From contig JAKNDB010000067.1 of the NCBI GenBank assembly GCA_024305405.1, positions 824,001-888,000 of the forward strand: DNA of 64,000 bases, given 5' to 3'. Below are positions 41,301 through 52,500 of this stretch, piece by piece. Below the pieces are notes generated by a model. It was given only the letters and a program-made list of their open reading frames with translations, did not search any database and was not told the origin of the DNA. Position 1 is the first letter of the stretch; the number at the start of each line of letters is the position of its first letter. Origin of the DNA: Dirofilaria immitis. Taxonomy: Eukaryota > Nematoda > Chromadorea > Rhabditida > Onchocercidae. Both the position numbers and the translations under genes were made by a program.

Positions 41301-42724
41301 TTAGCTTATATCAATCCTTCTTCCTGAATTGATAATTGTGTGAATTATACCAAAGGGAAATGAAACTAAAATGTACAACTACAGGAACAGAAAACAAACC
41401 CGTGTTTTCATCTCGATTCCACTGAAGCAGACAATGGAACCCTGCAGAGTTGTGGACCAAATAGGTGAGTGCCGTTTTGGTAGACGCTCTTTTCTTTTGA
41501 GGCATGTTATAAGCGCTAATGTTCCATACACCCTGACTTGTTTAGTTACCAGATCAGATAACTATACATATTTTTTCTCTGTTTCAAAAACATCATAGAA
41601 TTCAAAAACACGTGATTAAAATTTTAAACATTTTCTGTAATGCAAAAAAATAAGTTTTTGAGAAATTTAAGTAGTTATGCAGAATACCTGCACTTTGAAG
41701 AAAGCAAACGGCTAAAGACTTTGCCTCTAAATGCAGGAAGCACATAGAAATCGTCACACTCGAACTTTCGCTTTAGACAGTCTTTGCTTGTGATCCATTT
41801 CGGATTCAATGACTTTTCCTTTAGCATCTTTAAAATACCAAATTTATGGTCTATAAAATATTCTCAAGGTTAAAAAATTAAGGAGGCCTCAACCACAAAC
41901 ACAAAACTTTAGCAAGCCAAAGATTACTGCAATATAGCAACTTGTAAAAATCAGAGGATTGCTTTATGAAAAAGCACTTCTCTAATACTATAAATCATCA
42001 CTGAATCCTCAAGTTTACGATGGTCCAGTGAATCGATAAAACATTCAAATCAGTATGAATCAGCAGTGATTCTAATACTGAGGAAAATTTCTAAGATTAA
42101 TAGGATTGGCTGCCATTATTATAACATTTCTTATGGGGAGAATCTTGAATAAAAAAATTGATTCCCCTCTCAAAAGAAGTTTATTACACCGTTTCTTTTA
42201 ATCCATCTACTAGTAATAGCTCGAATCATTCAGTCTTTGTCGGTTTAGATGTGATGATGCACTTTCTCGACAGTTACAAAGCTCAATGAATCTAACTTTC
42301 TGTGCTCATGAAATATAGTTACTAATAAAACTTTCTACTTTGTTTTGAAAGTTATTTATTTATAAACATGTTTATATACATAATTCTTACTTTTGAACTC
42401 ATCCCTTTTAACCTTACAATTAATGATCAAATAATTCAACTCTTGCCTCGCTTATATATCCGATAATTCACAGTTAGCATATGTCAATAAAATACAGAGT
42501 GAAATTACTTCTCAAGATATATAAGCATTTATTCGGAAAGATAAGAGAAACAATGATGACAAAACCTGGAAAAGATCCTCCTGATGAGTGAGTTCATCGG
42601 AATGTGGAGAACCAGCAATGGTTTCACCAATTTCAGCCTTCAACAACCATAATTGATACTTTGTTACCATTTCGATTTCCTCACTCGATGGACGATTCTT
42701 TTCACTCGTTATTTTAAGAGGCAT
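32347..42724 (-). CDS. TOPBP1: DNA topoisomerase 2-binding protein 1 (TOPBP1/Mus101), multi-BRCT scaffold
   Basis: A BRCT-repeat scaffold that links CDC45 loading and replication initiation to ATR checkpoint activation at nuclear chromatin. About 22 exons read leftward from MPLKITSEKNRPSS at 42724. BRCT blocks in order: KMMGGTISKAF then VTHLVADSQDTKSKKF (about 41200-41100); APVLS-type SVSWIFAAW (40860); NYCTHLVTDLNSGEKYKIAR with WITKSVEK (40460-40333); DCIIYLCGIED then DTTHVVVGPQK (39085-38930); CEWLLDCAKAQK; EVLDCLLSDDAS and SSFWLQECIENGE (37510-37240); ETDRTDSARRWKIPVL with WIIESVIQ (36740-36652); and the last, LELGGEVCNEFGEKITHLVC plus NEKLLCSIAKG (33630-33500), YEWGS and AFHSWKALFYCG (32440). 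Frame breaks: 41159-41164 (A6), about 38990-39000, 38458-38461 (T4) and 34679-34684 (A6). The reading frame stops at 32347, short of the end of the final BRCT fold. Confidence 0.92.
34084..34123 (-). repeat. 20-bp tandem duplication inside a TOPBP1 exon
   Basis: The plus-strand block AGCATAGGTACCATT occurs at 34084 and again at 34104, a spacing of 20 bases, inside the short TOPBP1 exon encoding NNGTYADEMVPMLAEVEK. Because 20 is not a multiple of three, the two copies are translated in different frames (GTYAD against VPMLA). Confidence 0.75.
37412..37430. repeat. Long A homopolymer in a TOPBP1 intron
   Basis: A run of about 19 A residues on the plus strand lies in the intron just left of the exon encoding EVLDCLLSDDAS. 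Its true length is uncertain, given the homopolymer-associated frame errors elsewhere in the window. Confidence 0.85.
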
Positions 42725-42739
42725 CTTTGGTTAATTTCA

Positions 42740-42750
42740 TTCACACCTGC
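42740..42750 (-). promoter_or_regulatory. Candidate spliced-leader acceptor upstream of TOPBP1
   Basis: On the minus strand a TTTAAGCAG acceptor (CTG at 42747-42749 on the plus strand) precedes the TOPBP1 ATG by about 22 bases, with no upstream exon recognised. It is a candidate trans-splice site. Confidence 0.35.
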
Positions 42751-43605
42751 TTAAACATATCATAGTAATGATAAGATACAAGTTAATCTTATACTTAATC
42801 ATAGACCATTACTCATGAATGATACCTATTCCTACCTTTCACGATTCATCCACGACCAGCAGTTAATTTAACTCAGTTTATGAAACGATCGATGAAACCG
42901 CCAATTCGGACAACGTGTGCTTGAATTATGCGAGATGAGAAAAAAAAGTAGGGGCGAAGGTTTCCTTTCCTCCAATTATATTGTAAGTTGAGGAATCATT
43001 GGATCGAGATTCGGGTTTGGAAGTTCCATAACTGTGATTCAAGTTTGAAAGTTCTTGGATTGTCGTCAAGTTTGAAGACTACCGTTGCGTCGAGAATTTA
43101 TAGACTTTGAGATATTAATCATCGTTGAGGCAAGTTGTGTGGTGACAGCGTGGATAAGAAATGCGCGAGATAGAGATTATGGCATTGGGTATGATGATAT
43201 ATGCTTATAGACGGGATGATTGATTGATTGCTTAGATTTGCGACTCTGCCTTTACATATTGTCAAATAAAAATGTCATTTAAAGAATATCAAAAATTAGA
43301 GGTAGTATGCATTGAATATTATGGCTATTGGAATGCATATTACGTCTTATTTTTTGACATATCTTTAAATACAAAATACTTCAAAGATTGAAACATTGAT
43401 TTTGCTTCTCTGTAATATTACAATGGAATTGGTCAGAAATGGTTAGTTTTGTCATATGTTCAATTTCAGATCCTTCTAAAGTTCTAACTATTTTGTTCTG
43501 TTATTTGTACATTGTATATTATCAATGTTTTCCTTGTCAAAAATTTGCTCAAATTGCAACCTAATATATGAAATAAATGAAAGCAGTTTTTTAATCTTTT
43601 ATTTG
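42751..43605. other. Divergent promoter region between TOPBP1 and the TMEM242-like gene
   Basis: Just under 1 kb separates the divergent start codons at 42724 and 43678. The part around 42890-43200 is somewhat richer in G and C than its surroundings. No coding frame or named motif is recognised. Confidence 0.5.
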
Positions 43606-43619
43606 TTTGAAATTGCAGA
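43606..43619 (+). promoter_or_regulatory. Candidate spliced-leader acceptor upstream of the TMEM242-like gene
   Basis: A TTTGAAATTGCAG acceptor ends at 43618, 59 bases before the ATG at 43678. It would fit trans-splicing of the first cistron of the TMEM242-PIGL pair. An untranslated cis exon is the alternative. Confidence 0.4.
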
Positions 43620-43677
43620 TTAAGAAATTTTATTATTGAACGCTTTCCTCAAACGTGTTTAAACGATATCATCTTGC

Positions 43678-46600
43678 ATGGAGAATGCAGTTGCAGAAGT
43701 GAATGTTGTTGGTGGCGTTTCAGAAGGCAAACCTATAAGGAATATTGAAACGTATTTCTCAAATTTTACCCTTACACCAACGAAAATTAAATTGTGTAAG
43801 TTATTTCATTGATTTATTGACAAGAAATATCTACCGAGAAGTGCTGCGATCTAATTGTTCACAATTTGATTAATACACGGATTATTGGCTTATGTAAGCA
43901 ATGTTTGAACGTAATTGCGGTAATACTGTGTCATTTACTGTGCAATTAAAGTTTTATTGAGAAGATGTTCTCATTTATTTTGATCCTAAATGCCTTCAGT
44001 TGTTATTCCCTTTATCTTGTCATTAACGCAGTTCGTCTTTCTGCAGAACAATTGTGCCATATTCCGTTCCACCGTTCCAACACTATCAAGCAATATCGAA
44101 GATGATGCTGTTTTTGCTGTGTGATGAAGTTTTTGTTGATATAGAGATTTTACGGTAGAATAGAACGCTACATTTTTTTCCATTTCTGCTCTATGTTCAG
44201 AATGTTTGGCGCTTTCTGATCTTTCTTCCAATTTTGCTGCCACATTTTTATAGTAAGTAGCATATAAGTATTGTTCTCATTGGCTTTGATTAATTCCATG
44301 ATTTTGTTTTTTCTTTATTCCTTTAAATATGACTTCAAGCTAATTTTTTAAAGCTATGGCTAAAAACAACTTTTTATATATTTTTCTCGACACTGAATTC
44401 AAAGCACCTTTTCCATCGCGTGCAATTATTTCATTCAGTAAAAGCTTTCTCTGATTCCAATCACTATGAATATATGTTTTATCGCTACATATAATATGCA
44501 AAATGATTTTGCATTAGTTGCTATTCTATCAGAATTTTAAATCTTTTCTCTATGAAATATGAGAAATAGTGAGAAAGATTGTGACAAAGAGACATTATTT
44601 GGATACATTAAATTTTTGCATTCAGGTCTTGAGTGACTTGTAGAGTATGTTGATATTAATAGCGTCATCACGAATTTATGTTCAAACATGCATATATAAT
44701 GTATACATTAAATATTGAAACATATTTTATTATTTTAAAATGAAAAAATTATATACTTTATCGACTGGTTGAATGTTAATGTACGTTTCGATTCCATATT
44801 CAGCTGTTGAGAACTGTTTTGTTTCATAATATAGGTTCTTCAGCTCAAAAATCTGATTGCTATATGTTACACTGCTGAATTGATTCAACTATAAAAAATG
44901 CAACGAATATTCCGAAATTCTAATACTCCCATATCTTTCTCAGTAGTGTGGAAGAATTACTTTTTCATTAAACATTTATTTAGATCTCCAAAAATAAAAG
45001 TTCTTTAATTTGGAAAATTGCATAATATTTTTGTTTGCGTCAAGCTATAAACAATCAATAGTTTAATTCATTCAGTAATTAAACCTGTAAAAGGAACTTG
45101 CAGTGTAAAGTAATTGAAGTAGAACTACAATGTGTGATAATACTAATAAATTCTTATTAACAAAAATATATTGTATATTTGTAGAGGAGTATCTTCATAG
45201 TAGAAACTATTTTTTCATTTCATACTCTTGCCATGATTTTTTCCATCTCTCAATCAGTTAAAAGCGAACGGTTTATCTAATTTTAAAAATCACTTTTCGT
45301 ATTATTTTAGCGGTTTTCTTGTGGATTTGGTTCACCACATTTGTTTAGATCTCCATATTAGATGTTTCCTACGAGAATCACAATTCTTAAACGAGAATTT
45401 TTTAACAATTAAGAATCACAATTCTTGAACGAGAATTTTTTAACAAATAATGGAACGGTAACTCTGGATACTGACAAATTTTTATTTTACTGGGAATTAT
45501 CATACTTCATGGTTTTCAGTTTTAAACTTTTTGTTTTTCTACTCTGTTATTTGGTTGCATAATTTTGTGTATCTGAGCAAATATACTAACTGTCTGGTTC
45601 AGAAAGTAGCATCCATTTTTGTCAATTGTTGGATAATTCTTGCTGGACATTCATCCTTAGAAATAGTAAATAGAAAATGATTCGAAAATTTTTGAAATGC
45701 CATTTCTTTGTTTTTTCTACGTTTTTGATTTTCAAACTATCAGCGCGTCGGAAAAATTTTTTCACTTCCATTTTTTGAAGTATTTTGGTCAGGTATTTTA
45801 CTATTCGTCCACAATTTTGTTGCATATTTGTTAGGGAAAAGAATGTGAACGAAAAAGAAAGAGAAAAGTTAAATTGTTCGACTGTTGTCATTCTTTGTGA
45901 AGTAAACTCTTACTTCATTCAGCTTTAGGGTCATGATTAATTGGGATTTTTCAATTGCCGTATCAACATATTGAACTATACGTGTTAAATATGCGAAATC
46001 AATTCTTTAACATTCTTTGGATCAATTCGTTTGTTTCTACCTGCAAAAAATTGATTCGTATTTTAGTGAGTGCATTTACACTCGGATCGTTTTTTGGTTG
46101 TGCTTTACGATCCTCATATCGACACACCAAGGGTCAACAGCTGAAAAACATTCGGAGTGGATTTGCGCTTGGAATACGCGCATTTGGTATTGCCACCGTT
46201 TTATCAATATCCGGTGTTGGTCTTCTCATTATATCCGTATCCGCAGTACTTCAAGTTGATTCTCTGCAGCAGTTCGGCCAGAAAATGGTCAGTTTGTGCG
46301 GCGATCGTTTTCGTATTGATAGACGAGAAAGTGTTACGACGTTTGCTGAGGTATTTCAGTTTTTTAAATAATATTTCACTGAAGCATTTTCGTTGTTATC
46401 ATTTGTTAACGCTAAGACAGTACCATTTACACTGCTTATCAGATGTGCTGCACAAAGATTTGGAATCCAAGATATATATCAAAGAATAAATTTGTCCTTT
46501 TCCTACTGAAATGAAGAAAAGTCAATTGAGTAATTAGAGAAAAAAGGCAAAAAAAAAGGAAGAGATGGAAGAAGGGATATAAAAGGAAATAAAAAAGCAA

Positions 46601-47448
46601 CAATTTTAATTGCGAAGTGTACTGTGTTTTGCTTCTTATTTATCTCTGATGAAAGCAGGTCATCTCATCTTCCACTTTTTATTGTTATCATTTCTTAATA
46701 ATTACGTAATAATTACACCTGATCATGATATGCAGATGTAGATGAGCAAAATAACACAGATGGCGATGGAATTATTTGATAGTAATGCTTTCAATATTTC
46801 CGAGAAGTACGACAATATTAAATATCAATTTTAGAAATATTTGTATTTCCTATAACACTCTTTTTTGTAAACTGGAAGAATTTGCACTTAAGTAGTCATA
46901 GTTTTCAGTTTTACAATCTAAAGTCAGATTTAAATTTTCACAACTTGAGCTTTTCTTTTGAAATTATATCCACATTACGAGTTTATTTTTCCAAAGATAT
47001 TGTACTCTTTCATTTATGCTACTGAAATTTTGACATCATAATCATTTATACGGTTTGCATCCTTTCATCCATTTTATCTGTATATTCATTCTGTAAATAA
47101 TCGAATGTTTGGAGTTTTTGACTGTCAAGTTTTTCCTTGTTGGTACAACCATACATCTGAAACGATTGAGTTAAAGCATTCTCTAAGAAGTTCATACTGC
47201 AATAACTGAATCATTCAATCCAAATTATGCTATATCCAAGTTACTAGCGATTAAGAGTCTCTTACTGGTTGACAGATGCGAATTTCTTAGTCTACTATGA
47301 TTTCTAGAATATGATATGTCTTGTTTCAACACTGGGCAGCTATTATCATTTTCAAATGTTCAGGTGAAATTTTGTGGAAGTCTTTGATTCTTAAACTGAG
47401 TTTTTGTTGTTTCAGATACTCGAAACAGCGAATAATTCCAAAAAATAG
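43678..47448 (+). CDS. TMEM242: TMEM242-like two-helix membrane protein
   Basis: Three exons: 43678-43795 (MENAVAEVNV), 46067-46350 and 47416-47448. The phases match and give 144 aa, against about 141 for human TMEM242. Exon 2 has a first hydrophobic segment (SAFTLGSFFGCAL), a basic loop, then the family-like block ALGIRAFGIATVLSISGVGL and a second membrane helix. Next comes LQQFGQKM, comparable to the DFRSKM region of the family, and the ending ETANNSKK. TMEM242 proteins are mitochondrial inner-membrane factors that help assemble the ATP synthase c-ring; I infer the same role here from similarity. Intron 1 is 2.3 kb and holds an antisense coding-like frame and a tandem repeat. No frame break is needed. 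PIGL starts 60 bp after the stop. Confidence 0.78.
43986..44299 (-). CDS. Antisense coding-like frame of unknown function inside TMEM242 intron 1
   Basis: Reading leftward, a frame starts MELIKANENNTY at 44299. After a one-base break near 44262 it continues as YATYYKNVAAKLEERSES and onward, without introns, to a TAG at 43986. That gives about 103 residues. The composition is rich in Glu, Lys, Ala and Ser with heptad-like spacing, suggesting a helical or coiled-coil protein, unlike the Phe/Ile-rich noise frames in the window. I recognise no family. It could be a nested gene, a retrocopy fragment or chance. Confidence 0.35.
45374..45449. repeat. Tandem duplication of 38 bp in TMEM242 intron 1
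   Basis: Two adjacent 38-base units, 45374-45411 and 45412-45449, both begin AGAATCACAATTCTT and contain ACGAGAATTTTTTAACAA. They differ at only a few positions, so the duplication looks fairly recent. Each unit contains the small palindrome-like pair AGAAT and ATTCT. Confidence 0.85.
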
Positions 47449-47508
47449 AGAAACAACGAGCACTTCCAAAGAATAAAGAAATAAAAATCGTCAAACTCGA
47501 TCGCCTGA

Positions 47509-48607
47509 ATGATTCTTCAAATTTTTGGTTTCTTCACTGTTACATTTTTGTTATTGCTTTCGTTGTTATGTGATCGCGCAAAACGACGAAATTTGCCAAG
47601 ATGTCGACGGGCATTGTTGGTTATCGCTCATCCCGACGATGAAACGATGTTTTTACTCCAACTCTTCATGGATTGCGACTTTCTGGATCAAATATTTATT
47701 TACTTTGCATTTCTACGGGTAATTCAAGTGGTCTGGGCATAACACGTAAACACGAGTTGGCCAGAGCTTTTATTGTTCACGGATTATCACTCGATAACCT
47801 GACAGTTTTGGATTATGATAATTTTCAAGATGGATTTACCCAGTGGTCTAAGGAAGAGTTGGCTAAGGTGATTTTGAGACATATACAAATGCTAGATGTG
47901 GATTTGGTAATCACTTTTGATGAAGGTGGTGTTAGCGCCCATCCTAATCATATTGGATGTTTTCGAGCACTGCAATATCTTTACACAAATGGTTTGATCC
48001 CCGCTGGAGTTCAGGTAATCATTCAACCTTTGCAACTTTTCCCGTAATATACGGAAGTTTATTTGAGCAGATTGGGATCAAGTAGAAACTTCCAGTACAA
48101 AGCTAATTAAAAGCCATCAAAGTTTTTAAAAAGATGTTAAAATATACTTGAAGTTAAGAATGACTTAGACTTGTAAATATCTTTCATTTAGCACTCTTGT
48201 CCAGAAAGAAAATCATTTGAATTAAACCAGATGATTTGTATGCCATAGGAGGATACAATTCACTGAATGATTGTCCATTCCAAATGATAATAAGATAAAA
48301 AGATTGACCACAGGAGATATGAAATTTTTTCCAGATTTTTGTTTTGGAAAGCGTACCACTTTGGAGGAAATACGTGATACTTTTGGATGCCCTGATCAGT
48401 TCCTTTCATTCAACATTTCTATATATCTCTTCACCGCTAATATACATCACAGCTTGGCGAGCTATGTGGGCACATCGTTCTCAACTGGTGTGGTTTCGGT
48501 ATCTGTATATGCTGTTCAGTCGTTATATTGTCATTAATACATTGAAAAGGATACATGCACAGCCAAGACATCCTATACATAGGAAGAAGTTGCGCCTCCA
48601 TTGCTGA
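47509..48607 (+). CDS. PIGL: N-acetylglucosaminyl-phosphatidylinositol de-N-acetylase
   Basis: PIGL removes the acetyl group from GlcNAc-PI, the second step of GPI-anchor synthesis, on the cytosolic face of the ER. Two exons, 47509-48014 and 48335-48607. An N-terminal membrane helix (FFTVTFLLLLSLL) is followed by a basic stretch. Then come the metal-binding motif HPDDE at 47629-47643, the block CISTGNSSG with TRKHEL, LVITFDEGGVSAHPNH with the second zinc-ligand region at about 47940, and the C-terminal RSQLVWFRYLYMLFSRYIVI. The frame is broken at T5, 47650-47654. One more T gives MFFTPTLHGLRLSGS and a 259-aa protein, close to the 252 aa of human PIGL. It lies 60 bp downstream of the TMEM242-like gene on the same strand. 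Confidence 0.95.
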
Positions 48608-49567
48608 TATTTCTAGTTATTTCTAAAATCTATAGTTATTTAAATGTCTATGCATTAGAGCATGAGTTAATGTCTATTTATTAGTTATGTCTATTGTTAC
48701 AAAATATTGCCTTAAGCATGCTCATGGATTATTTAGAGTTTAATGAATTTTAATTGTCATGAAATTCATTTAGGGTAAATTCATTTTTTTCAAATCCTCG
48801 AAAATCCTGTTGTTAAGATTGTTGTGATCGTTTTCCCAAACGAAAATGATTCGATAGATGAATTAGAAAAGTTTTAAAAAATCCCTTATCCGATGAAATC
48901 AAAAATATAATGTTTTGATGAAATGTTCTCATAATGTACATAATAGAATGCTTGAAAATTAAAAACGTTCCTTATTTTCGGAGGAGTTCAACTCAAACGG
49001 ATACACAATGTATTTTACCGAAATGCAATTAACAAAGGAGTAACTGAAAGAGAGCATTCATTGGATCTAGATATATCAGGCTATAAATAGTCATTGTTTG
49101 CTTTTCGTAAACAAATTTTGAAGTGGAAATTCTTTCATTTTAGAACGAAAATGAGTGCTCGCTGTTAACTGGATTCATTTGTTCACATTTTAGCTGATAA
49201 CTTATTTTTACTGCAGGCAGAAATTGCAAATAAATTATGAAGCACGGAATGGATATATCTCAAACTGACAACAATATAGCAGTGACAAAGCATTAATCAT
49301 ACCACCAAGCCATCTATGCAGGGGTATTTACAGTTCTTTTACAGGAAGGATTCAAAAAGTAAAGTAATATGGTTCGATTATAATTCTTCTGCGTTGAATG
49401 CGAAATATTTTTTTTTCTGTGGGAGTAACTCTTCATCGAAGTAACTGACTAGTTGTCCGACTTAAAATACGTGGTGATATAGTATCCTCTCATTTTCCTT
49501 TTGCAAAGTTTCTGAAGCAAGACTGCTATTGATTGAGTAGAAGAAAGTAAAAGAAAATCAGCAGTAT
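48608..49567. other. Convergent 3' region of PIGL and AP3B
   Basis: Nearly 1 kb lies between two convergent stop codons. It contains no coding frame, RNA gene or repeat that I recognise. It should hold both 3' UTRs. Confidence 0.6.
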
Positions 49568-52500
49568 TCATTTCTCAGGATTCGACCCTAGTGCCATTTC
49601 CAAAGACTTCTTAACAATATCATTGCAAAGTAATGAGCCAAGTACAATGTTTTCGCAGTGCACATGAACTTGTTTTGATTCTAGAGCAATCAGTACCTGT
49701 TGCTTCTTGGATAACGTCTGCGCACAGAAATGGACCTAGAACAAAAGTTTTCAAGAAAATTTTTGAAAAACCTGCTTTGCCTATAAATATTCATTTGTGA
49801 TTAAATAATCAACACTCGAACAAATATGGACTGGAAAAGCAAGACAGTGCACTATGCTGCCAGCTAATCCACCTTTGGGATTCACAATATTAGCTATTTC
49901 AGTACTTCAGTTTCAAAAGCAAACTTTGGAACCGGTGACATTTGTGCAATTCGCAACAGCATACAACTCTTCTGGCCTTAAAGGCTCTTTCAGGTTTCCG
50001 CAGTGTTCATTCATTCCGCTCAGGCGCAAAATCCCATTGATAAACTGCTCTTCCGTCATCGTTATTGGTTCAATCTGTTCGCCCATTGGAGCTTCAATGG
50101 TGACTGTCACTTCGCTAGCATCTTGTGCACTGATAACCCATTCAGATGCCCGTTTGCTATCACCAAAATCGATATAAACTTTCTTGATGATATTTTCACC
50201 GGGTAATAATTTACCCACTTTAATTTGGTCACTAGTTGATACATGGTCTTTGACCTGAAAAGTGTTTCACATATTATGGAGGAAAAAGACTCTGAAAAAA
50301 ATTTTTTACTTTAAATTGCTAAATTAGATTACAGTGAATATAATAAAAATAAATATAAAGTACTATGAATATAAAAATATTTGCTGAAGAGGAAATTTTC
50401 AGAAAATTATAAGGCATCGATAATATAATAATGAAAGAAATAAATTAATTGTGTAAAACAGCTTATTTTGTAGGAATACTGCATACGTATGTTATAAGCA
50501 TTAAAAATAAGGCTAGATCATTCATCATAATGGTTAAAAATTAAATATTAGGCTAACTTTTGGCGATGCTGTGATTTCCGCAGTACTTTCCGCATTGTTT
50601 GTGAATCTTAATAAAACAGCACACATCGATAACGACACTGGTGATGTCTCACGCGGAAAGCATATATCAATGCCGATTCCTATGGACCAGATTGCATGAC
50701 TCATGAGTGGCACAAACGATGTTCTCATCATTTTCGGTTCCATGGCATAATTATTCGCAAGGATAGGTGTTAACTCAAAATTTAAATCCAATAAAAGATC
50801 AAGATTTCCAGATCTGAAAAACAACAAAATTCCTCACTCAATCTTGAGAGAGCTGAAAATAAACTCAAAAATTTATGTCTATAATATTTTTAATTACATA
50901 ATTCATATTTTTTACTCATTGTATTAATTCTACACTAGTAATAACTTACATTTTAGGTTCAGATATTGATAGAATTCTATTTTCTTTGCTTTCGTCATTT
51001 TTATTTTCCTCTCTGTCTTCCTCACTACCTTCGTCTTCATTCTCTTCCTCATTACTTTCATCTTCGTCCTGAAAAGTTTCCCATTAAAACCTATCGTCTC
51101 AGACTTTTTCTCATAACGATGAAAAACTGATAGACGAATTACCGAAGTTCTTATTCATAAGTGCTACCGAATAATAGTTACTTTTATTATTTATTGATAC
51201 CCAAGACGCAATTCAAACTGGAGTTTGCAATGAATTAAACCAACAGAACCATTCCCTATATTTTCTTCTTCTTCTTCAATTCTTTCTCATGGGATACATA
51301 ACTACATACCTCCTCATCACTTTCTTCCTTCTGACTCAATTCTTCATCGTCCGAATAAAAGTCTTCCCTTCATTTTCATCGTCTTCGAGTTCATAAGTAA
51401 CTCGTATATCATTTATTTCTTCCACTTGACTTGTATTCCGCATAGATGGATCAGATGCAATTTCCGGAAATTGTGGTAAGTCGCGATATCGTCTACAGCG
51501 CTGGTTGAGAAAGTGTGATAGACTTCCCAGTTGGAACTGCTCGCGGTCTGGAATTAAATCCAAAAACCTATAAGGATGGAAAGAATACCGAATCATTTCC
51601 TTTATTTTTCGTTCTCTCCTTGTTCTCCCTCTTATTATTTTATTTTATTATTTTATTTCTTTAAACACATTCCGTCCTCAAAATTCCTCCCCTTCTTTCG
51701 AATTAACATTCCAGGAAAGAATATTTCCAACCCTTACCTTGAATCAGTCAACCAAAAGATGGTGATGTCTGAGGCGAAGTGGAGGGGTAATTAATATTCT
51801 TCATCAGATAACAGTCAGTATGTCTAATGAGAATTTCCTCATTGAACAAATTTACATGCTACAAATAATCATAATTACTAATTATGTAAATAGAATGAAA
51901 TTTTGGATTATTACCCAGATTACTGTCACATTTCCAAGATTTTCTTTTCGTCCACAAAAAATCTTACATTTAAATTGTAAATTTATAGAAAAACTTAATC
52001 TCACCTTTGAAAGTACTCTGTGTAGTTGGTGATGGTTTCTCAGTAATAAATATCTCATTAGCAAATGCAGATAATTTGTTATCGCTGAAAAGTAGATTTC
52101 GTAAGAATCGACATCTGTCCCGAATATCATAATTTTGGTCAAACCGAGCCAACTGTATTATATGTTGCACTAGCAATTCACATTCCTGATGATTTGTAAA
52201 CCACAACTTTGCTGCCAAGTTCATTGTTTGTAGCTTTACCATTTCATTCTCATGAGTGAAATTTCTAGCCATTTTTCGTAAGACATCTGGTGCTAGAGCT
52301 GAAACCTGGAAAATGAAATAAATGGCATGGAATTTTCAAAATGTGAATTTTCAATATGCATTTTATAAATTCGGCCATCATGCCAAACCGTTGCATTGGC
52401 CGAACATCCTGATGACTCCGGTCAACGTAATATTCCAACTACTATGAGAAATATCAATATCACATAGCTATTGAAAATGCAAGCTCTATTTCCTTTTGAA

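Noticed and set aside
49854..50206. Plus-strand frames opposite the AP3B C-terminal exons
   Set aside because: They are shadows of minus-strand exons that carry clear AP-3 beta sequence.
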